NCBI GenBank assembly: GCA_947174735.1
Contig: CAMWKC010000081.1
Span: forward strand, 1-8,446
Source of the DNA: an uncultured Porphyromonadaceae bacterium
Lineage (GTDB): Bacteria > Bacteroidota > Bacteroidia > Bacteroidales > Muribaculaceae
Direction of reading: 5' to 3'
DNA: 8,446 nt
This document shows, piece by piece, positions 1 through 7,733 of the stretch. A program made the position numbers and the translations under genes. Each line of letters begins with the position of its first letter. Within the stretch, counting starts at the first letter, position 1. The notes under the pieces are model-generated. The model did no database searches and was not told the DNA's origin. It saw nothing but the letters and a program-made list of their open reading frames with translations.

Positions 1-1
1 T

Positions 2-1357
2 CATGATATAGAACGTATCGAAGATCTCATAGACGAAGGTAAAGCACAGGAAGTAAGTGAGGAGATACGTGAATTACATCCGGCCGACATCGCCGAATTG
101 CTACAAAAATTAAGTGTCAAGAGAGCTGAATGGCTGTTTAACCTTATCGAAGACAATGAGACCAAGGCCGATGTGCTTATGGAGCTTGACGAAGAGGACC
201 GAAAACAGCTGCTCGAAGGCATGGATCCCGAACAGATAGGTCACTTCATTGATCTTCTTGATACCGACGATGCAGTAGACCTCATACAGGAACTTGATGA
301 GGAAGACCGTGACCAGGTTATAAAGCATATCGACGACATGGAGCAGGCAGGTGACATCGTAGACCTGCTGCAATATGACGAGGATACGGCCGGTGGTCTG
401 ATGGGTACTGAGATGATAACAGTCAACGAGAACTGGTCGATGCCTCAGTGTCTTATGGAAATGCGCCGTCAGGCCGAAGACCTTGATGACATTTATTACG
501 TCTATGTCATAGATAACGAGAAACGTCTTAAAGGTATCCTGCCGTTAAAGAAAATGATTACTCACCCCTCAGTCTCCAAAATAAAGCATGTTATGGAGAC
601 TGACCCTGTTTCGGTGCGTACTGAAACACCTATCGAAGATGTGGCTATTGACTTTGAAAAGTACGACCTTGTAGCTATGCCTGTCGTGGACAGCATCGGG
701 CGACTTGTAGGACAGATTACAGTCGATGACGTCATGGACGAGGTGCGCGAACAGAGCGAACGCGACTATCAGTTAGCTGCCGGTATATCGTCAGATGTTG
801 ATGCCGACGACTCGGTGTTCGCACAGACCAAAGCCCGTATTCCATGGTTACTTATAGGCATTATAGGCGGTATTGTCAATTCGATAATTCTCAGCGGCTT
901 CGAGGCACAGATAGCGGCTGTGACCGCCTTAGCCATTTTCATACCTCTCATAGGAGGTACCGGCGGTAATGTCGGTGTACAGGCGTCGGCGATAGTAGTT
1001 CAAGGTCTTGCCAACGGTAGTCTCGATATACGCAATGCATGGAAACAGATAGGACGCGAAGTAATAATAGCTCTTATGAACGCTGTGGTTATTTCCTCAG
1101 TAGTCTTAGGCTACATAATGCTGACTCAACCTTTGCCTGATAAATATGGTGTAGCTTTAGCCGTAGGCGGGTCACTGTTCTGTGTGGTTATATTCGCTAC
1201 CGTTTTCGGTACTCTTGTACCTCTTACACTTGAACGTCTTAAAGTAAACCCGGCTCTTGCCACCGGTCCCTTCATACAGATTACTAACGATGTCGTGGGC
1301 CTTCTTATTTATGTGGCCATGTCGATGTGGATGCTCAGTTTATTCAATCTCACATGA
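2..1357 (+). CDS. mgtE: Magnesium channel/transporter MgtE, 5' end off the window
   Basis: MgtE is an inner-membrane Mg2+ channel gated by cytosolic Mg2+. The frame is open from base 2, so 451 codons are visible. The first visible residues (HDIERIEDLIDEG, then ELHPADIAELL) are already the MgtE N domain, so the true start lies just left of the window; the TTG at 98 is internal. Domains by visible residue: the helical N domain to about 130; two CBS domains at about 130-190 and 197-252, rich in Asp/Glu as expected for Mg2+ sensing; then a membrane part from about 280 with five hydrophobic segments. The family signature PLIGGTGGNVGVQ is at about 315-327, and the pore Asp is in ITNDVVG (D430, equivalent to D432 of the Thermus protein). 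Length matches the usual ~450 residues, so only a few codons are missing. It converges with the leftward genes at the terminator at 1374-1410. Product identity is very secure; its promoter is not in view. Confidence 0.97.
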   Translation, partial: HDIERIEDLIDEGKAQEVSEEIRELHPADIAELLQKLSVKRAEWLFNLIEDNETKADVLMELDEEDRKQLLEGMDPEQIGHFIDLLDTDDAVDLIQELDEEDRDQVIKHIDDMEQAGDIVDLLQYDEDTAGGLMGTEMITVNENWSMPQCLMEMRRQAEDLDDIYYVYVIDNEKRLKGILPLKKMITHPSVSKIKHVMETDPVSVRTETPIEDVAIDFEKYDLVAMPVVDSIGRLVGQITVDDVMDEVREQSERDYQLAAGISSDVDADDSVFAQTKARIPWLLIGIIGGIVNSIILSGFEAQIAAVTALAIFIPLIGGTGGNVGVQASAIVVQGLANGSLDIRNAWKQIGREVIIALMNAVVISSVVLGYIMLTQPLPDKYGVALAVGGSLFCVVIFATVFGTLVPLTLERLKVNPALATGPFIQITNDVVGLLIYVAMSMWMLSLFNLT

Positions 1358-1373
1358 TTTTAATACAATGAAC

Positions 1374-1410
1374 TAAAAGCCTCGGAACCTGTACGATTCC
1401 GAGGCTTTTA
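1374..1410. terminator. Bidirectional intrinsic terminator between convergent genes
   Basis: A perfect inverted repeat, TAAAAGCCTCGGAA (1374-1387) and its complement TTCCGAGGCTTTTA (1397-1410), encloses a 9-nt loop. The A-run on one side and T-run on the other give a U-tract to transcripts from either direction. It lies 16 bp after the mgtE stop and 43 bp beyond the stop of the 147-residue gene on the other strand, so it should end both transcription units. The rest of 1358-1453 shows nothing else. Confidence 0.9.
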
Positions 1411-1453
1411 TCTTTAATTTAATAATGTGTATCTTATGTAAGTAAAAAGAAGA

Positions 1454-1897
1454 TTAATCCTCCGGTTCCTCATTTAGAGCTTCGAAGTAGCAGTCGGCAA
1501 TGGCAGTCCACTCCTCAAGGGAGCCCTGTGTAGTAAAGCCGGGATGATCCGCAGGATTACCAAGGTCACCTTCAGCTACACTTTCTGTAAGTGTTACTAC
1601 TACAGGTGGAACTTCGGTATCTTCGTTGTAAAAATTATTGATGTTTACACCTGACTTATCTTCTTCTATAAGATAAACTTCGCCGTTATAACGGTAGAGA
1701 CCCATTATACGTACTACTTCAGCTTTATCACCGTTACGTACTACTACTGCAGGGATATAGTGGAAACCTGCTGTTGCGTTGTTCCAGAGTATAGCGCCTA
1801 TATTACGGGCTTCCATATCGTTAGCTAAAGTCTGCTTAGCCTGTGCAAACAGAGCCTGTGCCTGTTGTGAGAATTGCTGTGTACTTTTCATAACCAT
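1454..1897 (-). CDS. Uncharacterised 147-residue cytosolic protein
   Basis: I do not recognise this family. Residues about 5-30 (STQQFSQQAQALFAQAKQTL and following) form a Gln/Ala-rich amphipathic helix that could be a short coiled coil. Residues about 33-100 alternate hydrophobic and polar residues with several Val/Tyr-rich strands (AVVVRNGDKAEVVRIMGLYR, GEVYLIEED). A Pro/Gly loop and a helix (SLEEWTAIADCYFEAL) follow, ending in the acidic tail NEEPED. There is no signal peptide or membrane segment, so it is probably cytosolic. The start is the ATG at 1897; a second ATG two codons on (1891) is possible. It is the last gene of the leftward block, 56 bp after the Sel1 gene. That gap is very A/T-rich and includes TATAAT-TTT-ATTATA at 1908-1922, so a separate promoter is possible. 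The steady codon structure and clean flanking terminator support a real gene; the function is unknown. Confidence 0.85.
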   Translation of the reverse strand: MVMKSTQQFSQQAQALFAQAKQTLANDMEARNIGAILWNNATAGFHYIPAVVVRNGDKAEVVRIMGLYRYNGEVYLIEEDKSGVNINNFYNEDTEVPPVVVTLTESVAEGDLGNPADHPGFTTQGSLEEWTAIADCYFEALNEEPED

Positions 1898-1953
1898 ATA
1901 TGTAATTTATAATTTTATTATATATACGCCTCACAAGTCAGTTCAGTTCACTG

Positions 1954-2997
1954 TCAAAGCACAGAATTGCTTTGTTTGTCTGTCAATAGTGACCGAGCAG
2001 CAGCCGAAGCATCGGTTATACCGGCACGAGCTGCAAGTTCATACCAGTAGTCCGCTGTATGTACAGCTTCAGAAGTATCTGCCGGAAGTTCCAGACGTCC
2101 CTCTAAACTATCTGGAAAAATATCAAGAAGTTCAGCTATGACAAACTGTGCCGCAGCGTTACCGCGCAATGCTGCGGTAAGGAAGTAATGCAGCGAACGT
2201 TCATGGTCGTAACTGACACCCTGTGCGCGGCTATAAGCATCTCCAAGCAGTGCAAAAGCTTCGGCAAGTGAATCACGTGTGGCCGCCACATCAAATAACT
2301 CTACGCCTACAGCAGGAGCCCGATGTGTATAAAAACGGCGTCCGAGCATCATAAGCGTATCAGCAGGAAGACGCTTCCAATCAGGCATTTTGAGTGCCAG
2401 CAGTTTCAACTGTGCATCAGCTACACCACCTTCTATAGCAACGGCATATAAAGCTTCCGCACGAGCTGTATCGGGTGCCGAACCAAGACCGGCCTTCAGC
2501 AGGTCGGCCAATTGTGCCTGTGCGGTAGGTAATCCTTCGGCAGCAGCACGTCCAAGCCAATACTGAGCCTCACGATATGCCGGAGCAACGTTAGTATCGG
2601 TAGGATAAGCAAGAAGAAAACCTAAGTTGTTAGCAGCTTTGGCATCGCCATTGTCAGCAGCTGTACGCATGAACGACAGACCACGCTCGCGGTCAGTCGG
2701 GTCCGGACTGCGGTAAAGCAGAAATCCGGCATAACTCTGAGCCGGCACATAGCCTGCCTCAGCCGAACGAATATAAAGTTCCGTAGCAGCTGCACTGTCG
2801 GGTGTTATACTATCGTAGCCGAGTTCTGTCAGATATGCCATACGATATAGAGCTTCGCCATCACCGCTGTCGGCACGCATCCGGAGTTCGCATAATGCCT
2901 CATCACGCTGTCCTGCTCCATGTGAAGGAACAGCAGCGACACCTAAACATAAGGCGCCGGACAGAACAAAGGGTAACAGACGTTGAGCTGAAGGCAT
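1954..2997 (-). CDS. Secreted Sel1-like (TPR-type) repeat protein
   Basis: A 347-residue protein made of Sel1-like helical repeats, which usually act as protein-protein interaction scaffolds; the partner cannot be read from the sequence. Residues 1-27 form a Sec signal peptide (RLLPFVLSGALCLGVAAV core, cleavage plausibly near SHG/AG). Cys17 lacks a proper lipobox, so a periplasmic or outer-surface soluble protein is more likely than a lipoprotein. Repeats of about 36-38 residues are seen at about 46-82, 83-117, 118-155 and 156-191, with typical A..G.A.A...LG ... A..Y...AAE.G signatures. A less regular stretch follows, then further repeats at about 246-280 and 281-326. The start is the ATG at 2997, 22 bp after the porX stop, which points to the same transcript. 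The link to PorX/SprE is inferred from position only. Confidence 0.9.
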   Translation of the reverse strand: MPSAQRLLPFVLSGALCLGVAAVPSHGAGQRDEALCELRMRADSGDGEALYRMAYLTELGYDSITPDSAAATELYIRSAEAGYVPAQSYAGFLLYRSPDPTDRERGLSFMRTAADNGDAKAANNLGFLLAYPTDTNVAPAYREAQYWLGRAAAEGLPTAQAQLADLLKAGLGSAPDTARAEALYAVAIEGGVADAQLKLLALKMPDWKRLPADTLMMLGRRFYTHRAPAVGVELFDVAATRDSLAEAFALLGDAYSRAQGVSYDHERSLHYFLTAALRGNAAAQFVIAELLDIFPDSLEGRLELPADTSEAVHTADYWYELAARAGITDASAAARSLLTDKQSNSVL

Positions 2998-3019
2998 AAG
3001 ACAGAGTTGATATAACGGG

Positions 3020-4558
3020 TTATTGTTTCGGTGTGAGTGTTACAAGGGGTACCAGCATCTCTTGCAGAGATATACCGCCATGCTGGAAAGTACCGGTATA
3101 ATACTGCACGTAGTAGTTGTAATTGTTGGGATAGGAGAAGAAATCATCGTTGCAGGCATAAATGTACGTGCTCGACAGATTGGGAGCAGGCAGTCCGAAT
3201 TTCTTCGGATTATGCATCTCGTAGACCTGACGCGGATTATAATTTAAGTTCTTACCCACCTTATACCGTAGATTGGTCGTAGTATTACGGTCGCCTACAA
3301 CCTTGATCGGAGTATCGACACGTATAGTACCGTGATCAGTAGTGACAATGACCTTATAACCGAGTTCGGCCAGACGCCGGAAGATGTCAGTGGCCGATGA
3401 GTGACGGAACCACGATTCGGTCAGTGAGCGATAAGCAGCGTCGCTGTTAGCCAACTCGCGTATCATCTTTGATTCAGTTCGGGCATGCGAGAGCATATCG
3501 ATGAAGTTCATCACCACTACGTTCAAAGGCAGTTCCTTGATTTCGTTAAGCTTCTGTATGAAGCGCTCGCCAGCTGACGAGTCGTTGAGTTTATGATAAG
3601 AAAACTTCTCCTTACGGCGGAAACGGTCAAGCTGTGTCTGAATCAATTCACTCTCGTGTATATTGAGACCCTCGTCTTCATCCTCCTCTACCCACAGCTT
3701 GGGATACATAGTAGCTATCTGCAACGGCATCAGACCGGCGAAAATAGCATTACGTGCATACTGTGTCGATGTCGGCAGGATAGTGGTATAGAGTTCTTCG
3801 CTGATATTAAAATATTCGCTTATCAGCGGCTGTACCACACGCCATTGATCGAGACGGAAATTATCAATAAGAATAAAGCATACTTTCTCACCCTTGTCAA
3901 GCAAGGGGAAGACACGACGACGGAATATCTCATTACTCATCAGAGGATGTTGTTCCGATGTCACCCAGTCTTCGTAATTGCGCTTCACAAACTTACAGAA
4001 ATTTGAATTGGCATCACGTTTCTGCATCAGTAGTAACTCACCCATAGCAGTATCCGTATCAGCTAATTTCAGTTCCCAGCGTACCAACTGACGATATACT
4101 TCCATCCAGTCTTCGATAGAAGCAGCCATGTTAATAAGTGAGGAGATTTTCTGAAATTCCTGCTGATAGTCACTTGTAGCCTGTGCGGCTACAAGTTCGC
4201 TACTATGAAGATTCTTCTTTATAGAGAGCAGTATCTGGCTTGGATTGACCGGTTTGATAAGATAATCGGCTATCTGGTTACCGATAGCCTGATTCATGAT
4301 ATTCTCTTCCTCACTTTTGGTTATCATGATAACCGGCACTTCAGGGTGTGCCTGATTGATACGGGTGAGAGTCTCAAGACCGGAAAGGCCGGGCATGTTC
4401 TCATCAAGCAGAATAAGATTAAAACTTTCGTGATCGAGTGCATCAAGAGCGTCACGACCATTTGAAACGGTAGTGACTTCGTAGCCTTTGGCTTTCAGAA
4501 AGAGTATATGCGGTTTCAGAAGGTCGATTTCATCATCGGCCCAGAGTATTTTTTCCAT
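3020..4558 (-). CDS. porX: PorX-type response regulator with PglZ-family effector domain
   Basis: 512 residues. The receiver domain (about 1-120) has the acidic pair D8/D9, phospho-acceptor D52 in LILLDENMPG, T80 and K102 in DYLIKP, so phosphorylation should be intact. A helical linker (about 120-220) joins a PglZ/alkaline-phosphatase-fold domain. Its expected metal and catalytic residues are present: D232 (ILIDNFR), the TSTQYARN nucleophile segment at 263-270, D354/H358 (NFIDMLSH), D408/H409 (VTTDHG) and H493 (FQHGG). In characterised PorX proteins this domain is a zinc-dependent phosphodiesterase acting on oligonucleotides. PorX, with the kinase PorY, controls type IX secretion. No kinase gene is in this window. 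The start is the ATG at 4558, only 2 nt after the sprE stop (TGA TT ATG), so translational coupling is likely. The family call is very secure. Whether it serves a T9SS in this organism is unknown. Confidence 0.95.
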   Translation of the reverse strand: MEKILWADDEIDLLKPHILFLKAKGYEVTTVSNGRDALDALDHESFNLILLDENMPGLSGLETLTRINQAHPEVPVIMITKSEEENIMNQAIGNQIADYLIKPVNPSQILLSIKKNLHSSELVAAQATSDYQQEFQKISSLINMAASIEDWMEVYRQLVRWELKLADTDTAMGELLLMQKRDANSNFCKFVKRNYEDWVTSEQHPLMSNEIFRRRVFPLLDKGEKVCFILIDNFRLDQWRVVQPLISEYFNISEELYTTILPTSTQYARNAIFAGLMPLQIATMYPKLWVEEDEDEGLNIHESELIQTQLDRFRRKEKFSYHKLNDSSAGERFIQKLNEIKELPLNVVVMNFIDMLSHARTESKMIRELANSDAAYRSLTESWFRHSSATDIFRRLAELGYKVIVTTDHGTIRVDTPIKVVGDRNTTTNLRYKVGKNLNYNPRQVYEMHNPKKFGLPAPNLSSTYIYACNDDFFSYPNNYNYYVQYYTGTFQHGGISLQEMLVPLVTLTPKQ

Positions 4559-4560
4559 AA

Positions 4561-7500
4561 TCAGAGATTAAATTGAGAGTCGGAGTTATCAGAATTATCG
4601 GAGTTATCAGAGTTATCGGAATTATCAGAGTTATCAGAGTTATCGGAATTATCAGAGTTATCGGAGCCTTCCGATAGCTCGGATTGCTCAGAGTTTTCCG
4701 ATTTTTCGGAGTCTTCCGATAGCTCGGATTGCTCGGAGTCCTCTGATTCTTCGGAGCCTTCCGATAGCTCGGATTGCTCAGAGTTTTCCGATTCTTCAGA
4801 GCCTTCCGATAGCTCGGATTGCTCGGAGTCTTCCGATTCTTTGGAGTCTTCCGATAGTTCTGATCCTAACACTTCCTCTTCCTTGGCACGTACAGCTTCT
4901 TCGGCCTGGAAGCGGAAGTAGTCATCAAAGGAACGTCCTTCGCGCAGCAGCAGTTCAAAGTTGGCCTTACTTATCATGATCGGGCGGACAGCACCGGGCA
5001 GATCAAGGTCGGAACGAGCCATTATATCACGGTAGTATTCAAGTTCACGTACATTGGCAAAGCCTTTGACTATGAGTAGACCGATATTACCGAAACTCAT
5101 CGGTTCAAGGTCGAAGTCCTTTACACGGAACGATGAGAAGTTGAAGCGGGCCACATCAAATAGAACCTGATTGGCATTTACCGAGTCGCGTGGGAAAGCC
5201 AGTACAAGATACTGTGGTTTCTCAGGGTCACGCTCGAAGTTAGCCGGCTGTCCGTCACTACCGGTCTCACCGTTATCGCTGAGACGTGTCTCCCACAGCA
5301 TACCGCGCGAATTAGATATACCGGCATGAGGAGTACGTCCGGCATTCAGCCCTTTGACTATAGCTCCTGCCATATCAGTCATATCCGTATCAGGCCACTT
5401 CTGGAGCAGATAGGTAAGACGTTCCTTAAATTCGTCATATTTCTCCTCGGTAAGATACGAGAGGGCATCGATAAAGACAAACTTAGGCAGTATCGGTGAT
5501 AACGGATAGTCCGTTTCCATCTCGGATGTAAGTGCATGCACTGTGGTATTTTTATTGTCAAGATAGGCCTCGTACGCTTCACTATACATATTTTCCTGAC
5601 GGACATACATACCACGCAGATGTTCAAAATACTGCGGATCAGTCATGGCACGTCCGTAAGGAGATTCCGGAAAGTCGGTCAGTATCTTCTGTCGCCATAC
5701 TTCAGCCTGAGCGCTATCATTTGAACGCACAGCCATCAGATACATGTTATAATAGACATCAAGACGGTACTCATTATCAGGATAACGGCGTTCCAGTTCC
5801 ATAAATTCGTGGCGTGCTGCCGGGAAATCCTCAAGTTTATCTTTAAGAATAATACCCATATTATACAGTCCCTCCTCAATGACGGTATTGGCGGTCTGTA
5901 TTTCCTCGGGAGTAGAAGGTATCTGTTTCAGATAATACTCCACATTATGTGGGTCATTGGCCTTATTCATAGCAACAGAATCCACAGGTGCGGCAGTAGA
6001 ATCATTTCTTTCAGTAGTGTCAGCGTCAGCCTCAGGTTCCTCAAAAGAGAAACTTGTTTTGTTACGGCGACGCCAGTCATCTTCAAGCTTACGGGCACCC
6101 CATCTGCGCTGGAATTCGGTCTTACCCGCACTTTTGGTCATTTCATTATAGAAATACCATGATTTATCAGCGTTCATCTGAAAACCTTGTGCCGGTGTAT
6201 TATTATCCATAGGTGAATTCTGTCCCTGTTGTTTGGACATGAATTCCTCACGTGCGGCAGCGTCAGCTTCTTCTTTTTCGCGTTTTATAAGTTCATCTAC
6301 CAGTCTCTGACAGGCTTCGCGCTGCTCATCAGGAGTCATGGCTGCAAGACGCAGAAGCGAATCCTGCAATTCGACATTACCGGCATAGACAGCTAATTCG
6401 TCAAGTACCTCGCTACGGCGTCTGAGCAACTTATAATCCGGAAAATTATCCGATAGTCTCGGCACTGCCTCTGAATAGCAGGGCTGTGCTTTCACATAAT
6501 CACCTTCATCAAAATAAATAGTACCGAGCGCTAACTGTGCCAGTGCCTTATCAATACCGTCACGGGTAGATTTTTCGACAGCCAGTGCATAATTCTCTTT
6601 AGCTTGTGCAGTGTCACCTCGCGACATATACAGATTGCCGATAGCATAGTATATCTGGTCAAGGAATTCCTTATTACGCTCGTAACGGGTCATAGCTTTG
6701 AGCGCGTTGACTTCCGGACGTATGTTCGTACCGGAAAAGACCTCACTGCGTTTGATACGGGCATTAAACTTAGTACGATAGTCAGTCGATACTCCTGACC
6801 CGGCTTTTTTATAAGCCATATAGGCGTTCTGTTTTTGTCCGAGCTGGGTATAAACTTGTCCGAGCAAAAACCACAGACGATTCTTCTGGGCCCCTGATGC
6901 CGATTGTGCAGCACGTGTAAGATAAGGTACAGCTGCCTGCCACTGCTCGGTACGCACCATATAGTCAGCCTGTGTTATGTCATAGAGACGAGAGAGGGTT
7001 TTATCGGTAAGATCTTTCGGTTTGACGAGATGTAGTATATTCTCAGCTTCGTAAGTCCAGTCCAATGCACAGTAAGAACGGGCCTGCCACAGACGTGCTT
7101 CAGTCACAACCTCAGGGAGCCAAGTAAAATGCTTCGCAATGTAAAAAAACGTAGATGCGGCACCGAGAAAGTCTCCGTTCATAAACTGTGCCTTACCCAT
7201 TGTGAGCCATGCATTGTGTAGAAAAGGGTTAAATTCCTCGCGTGCGCGAAAAGCCTTCTCCTTAGCCGACCCGGACTTCTTAGCCGGTTTCTTCTTGATG
7301 GAGTGCAGCTGTATGGCTTTCTGCATCTTTTCTATGGTGCGTTTAAAGTCACCGGATGGCTGCGGTAATTTGGCATCACCACGTGCTTCGGCCGGATGTG
7401 TAAGCAACATCCGGGTATAGTCGTCGGCATACCCTTTCTCCATAGTAGCCAACTGGTCTTTATAATGTTCCGAACCGTTGAAATAAACATTATAGCGTGT

Positions 7501-7659
7501 CGTGAACGCCTGCCAGTTACGTGAGGTCGGCGTATTCTTTTTAGTACTGCATGATGCTGCGCATACACAAAGCACGGCAAGGACTGCATACATCATTGTA
7601 CGCAGCCGTGTTTTATACGTTCTACAGTTTTGTCTATGGAATATGGAAGAGGCCTTCAT
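4561..7659 (-). CDS. sprE: SprE/PorW-like TPR lipoprotein with Ser-acidic repeat tail
   Basis: With the ATG at 7659 the protein has 1032 residues; the TTG two codons upstream is a less likely start. A lipoprotein signal ends in VCAASC, making C37 the lipidation site after a basic N-region. SprE/PorW landmarks follow in order: TRYNVYFNG (to about 62); a Lys-rich stretch (about 121-142); TPR helices (about 145-400); the signature WYFYN (501-505) with RWGARKLEDDWRRRNK (about 519-534); EYYLKQIP (574-581); more TPRs (about 590-680); and a C-terminal alpha/beta domain (about 813-913). SprE/PorW is an outer-membrane-associated lipoprotein of the type IX secretion machinery. After about residue 920 comes a Ser/Glu/Asp/Asn tail of about 100 residues (933-1032) that is not part of the family fold. 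It is the first gene of the leftward block, 2 nt before porX, with an intrinsic terminator hairpin 36 bp upstream of its start. Confidence 0.93.
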   Translation of the reverse strand: MKASSIFHRQNCRTYKTRLRTMMYAVLAVLCVCAASCSTKKNTPTSRNWQAFTTRYNVYFNGSEHYKDQLATMEKGYADDYTRMLLTHPAEARGDAKLPQPSGDFKRTIEKMQKAIQLHSIKKKPAKKSGSAKEKAFRAREEFNPFLHNAWLTMGKAQFMNGDFLGAASTFFYIAKHFTWLPEVVTEARLWQARSYCALDWTYEAENILHLVKPKDLTDKTLSRLYDITQADYMVRTEQWQAAVPYLTRAAQSASGAQKNRLWFLLGQVYTQLGQKQNAYMAYKKAGSGVSTDYRTKFNARIKRSEVFSGTNIRPEVNALKAMTRYERNKEFLDQIYYAIGNLYMSRGDTAQAKENYALAVEKSTRDGIDKALAQLALGTIYFDEGDYVKAQPCYSEAVPRLSDNFPDYKLLRRRSEVLDELAVYAGNVELQDSLLRLAAMTPDEQREACQRLVDELIKREKEEADAAAREEFMSKQQGQNSPMDNNTPAQGFQMNADKSWYFYNEMTKSAGKTEFQRRWGARKLEDDWRRRNKTSFSFEEPEADADTTERNDSTAAPVDSVAMNKANDPHNVEYYLKQIPSTPEEIQTANTVIEEGLYNMGIILKDKLEDFPAARHEFMELERRYPDNEYRLDVYYNMYLMAVRSNDSAQAEVWRQKILTDFPESPYGRAMTDPQYFEHLRGMYVRQENMYSEAYEAYLDNKNTTVHALTSEMETDYPLSPILPKFVFIDALSYLTEEKYDEFKERLTYLLQKWPDTDMTDMAGAIVKGLNAGRTPHAGISNSRGMLWETRLSDNGETGSDGQPANFERDPEKPQYLVLAFPRDSVNANQVLFDVARFNFSSFRVKDFDLEPMSFGNIGLLIVKGFANVRELEYYRDIMARSDLDLPGAVRPIMISKANFELLLREGRSFDDYFRFQAEEAVRAKEEEVLGSELSEDSKESEDSEQSELSEGSEESENSEQSELSEGSEESEDSEQSELSEDSEKSENSEQSELSEGSDNSDNSDNSDNSDNSDNSDNSDNSDNSDSQFNL
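4585..4665 (-). repeat. Nine tandem 9-bp units encoding Ser-Asp-Asn
   Basis: Nine consecutive 9-bp units (on the plus strand GTT/ATT-ATC-AGA/GGA) encode SDN nine times near the C-terminus of SprE, just before the final SDSQFNL. Units differ only at silent positions (AAC/AAT and TCT/TCC). The unit length is a multiple of three, so slippage would lengthen or shorten the tail without breaking frame. Confidence 0.97.
4666..4863 (-). repeat. 45-bp coding minisatellite, four full copies plus a partial fifth
   Basis: Four full 45-bp copies (4666-4710, 4711-4755, 4756-4800, 4801-4845) and a partial fifth (4846-4863) encode SELSE[D/G]S[K/E][E/K]SE[D/N]SEQ within SprE. Long stretches are identical at the DNA level, which indicates recent duplication. 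Each 15-residue unit is five Ser-x-x triplets, so this array and the adjoining SDN array keep one unbroken Ser-every-third-residue register for 31 triplets (279 bp). Confidence 0.96.
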
Positions 7660-7694
7660 ACACAATATAACGCAGTCCGGGCAATTAATATTTT

Positions 7695-7733
7695 AATAAA
7701 AGCAGAGGCCAAGACCAAAGTCCCGGCCCCCGC
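7695..7733 (-). terminator. Strand-specific intrinsic terminator upstream of sprE
   Basis: On minus-strand RNA, GCGGGGGCCGGGAC (7733-7720) pairs with GUCUUGGCCUCUGC (7715-7702) over 14 bp closed by a UUUG loop, followed by UUUUAUU (7701-7695). Four of the pairs are G-U wobbles. On the plus strand the same positions would be A-C mismatches, and no T-run follows. The element is therefore built to work leftward only. It lies 35 nt before the sprE ATG with no leftward gene in view to its right. It thus either ends a small RNA or acts as an attenuator in the sprE leader. Confidence 0.75.

Noticed and set aside
98..1357. mgtE starting at the TTG at 98
   Set aside because: The same frame is open upstream to the window edge and encodes the conserved MgtE N domain (ELHPADIAELL), so the TTG is an internal Leu codon.
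2324..2332. TGTGTATAA, a DnaA box match
   Set aside because: A single isolated 9-mer inside the Sel1-repeat coding region; expected by chance.
3593..4006. Long antisense frame inside porX, and similar antisense frames in mgtE and sprE
   Set aside because: They lie opposite strongly conserved genes, have no recognisable motifs and are shadows of the real coding strand.
4585..4863. CRISPR-like array
   Set aside because: The units are directly adjacent without spacers, stay in the sprE reading frame and encode a regular peptide repeat.
7660..7665. TTG start two codons upstream of the sprE ATG
   Set aside because: The ATG at 7659 keeps the whole lipoprotein signal. TTG starts are rare, and nothing favours this one.
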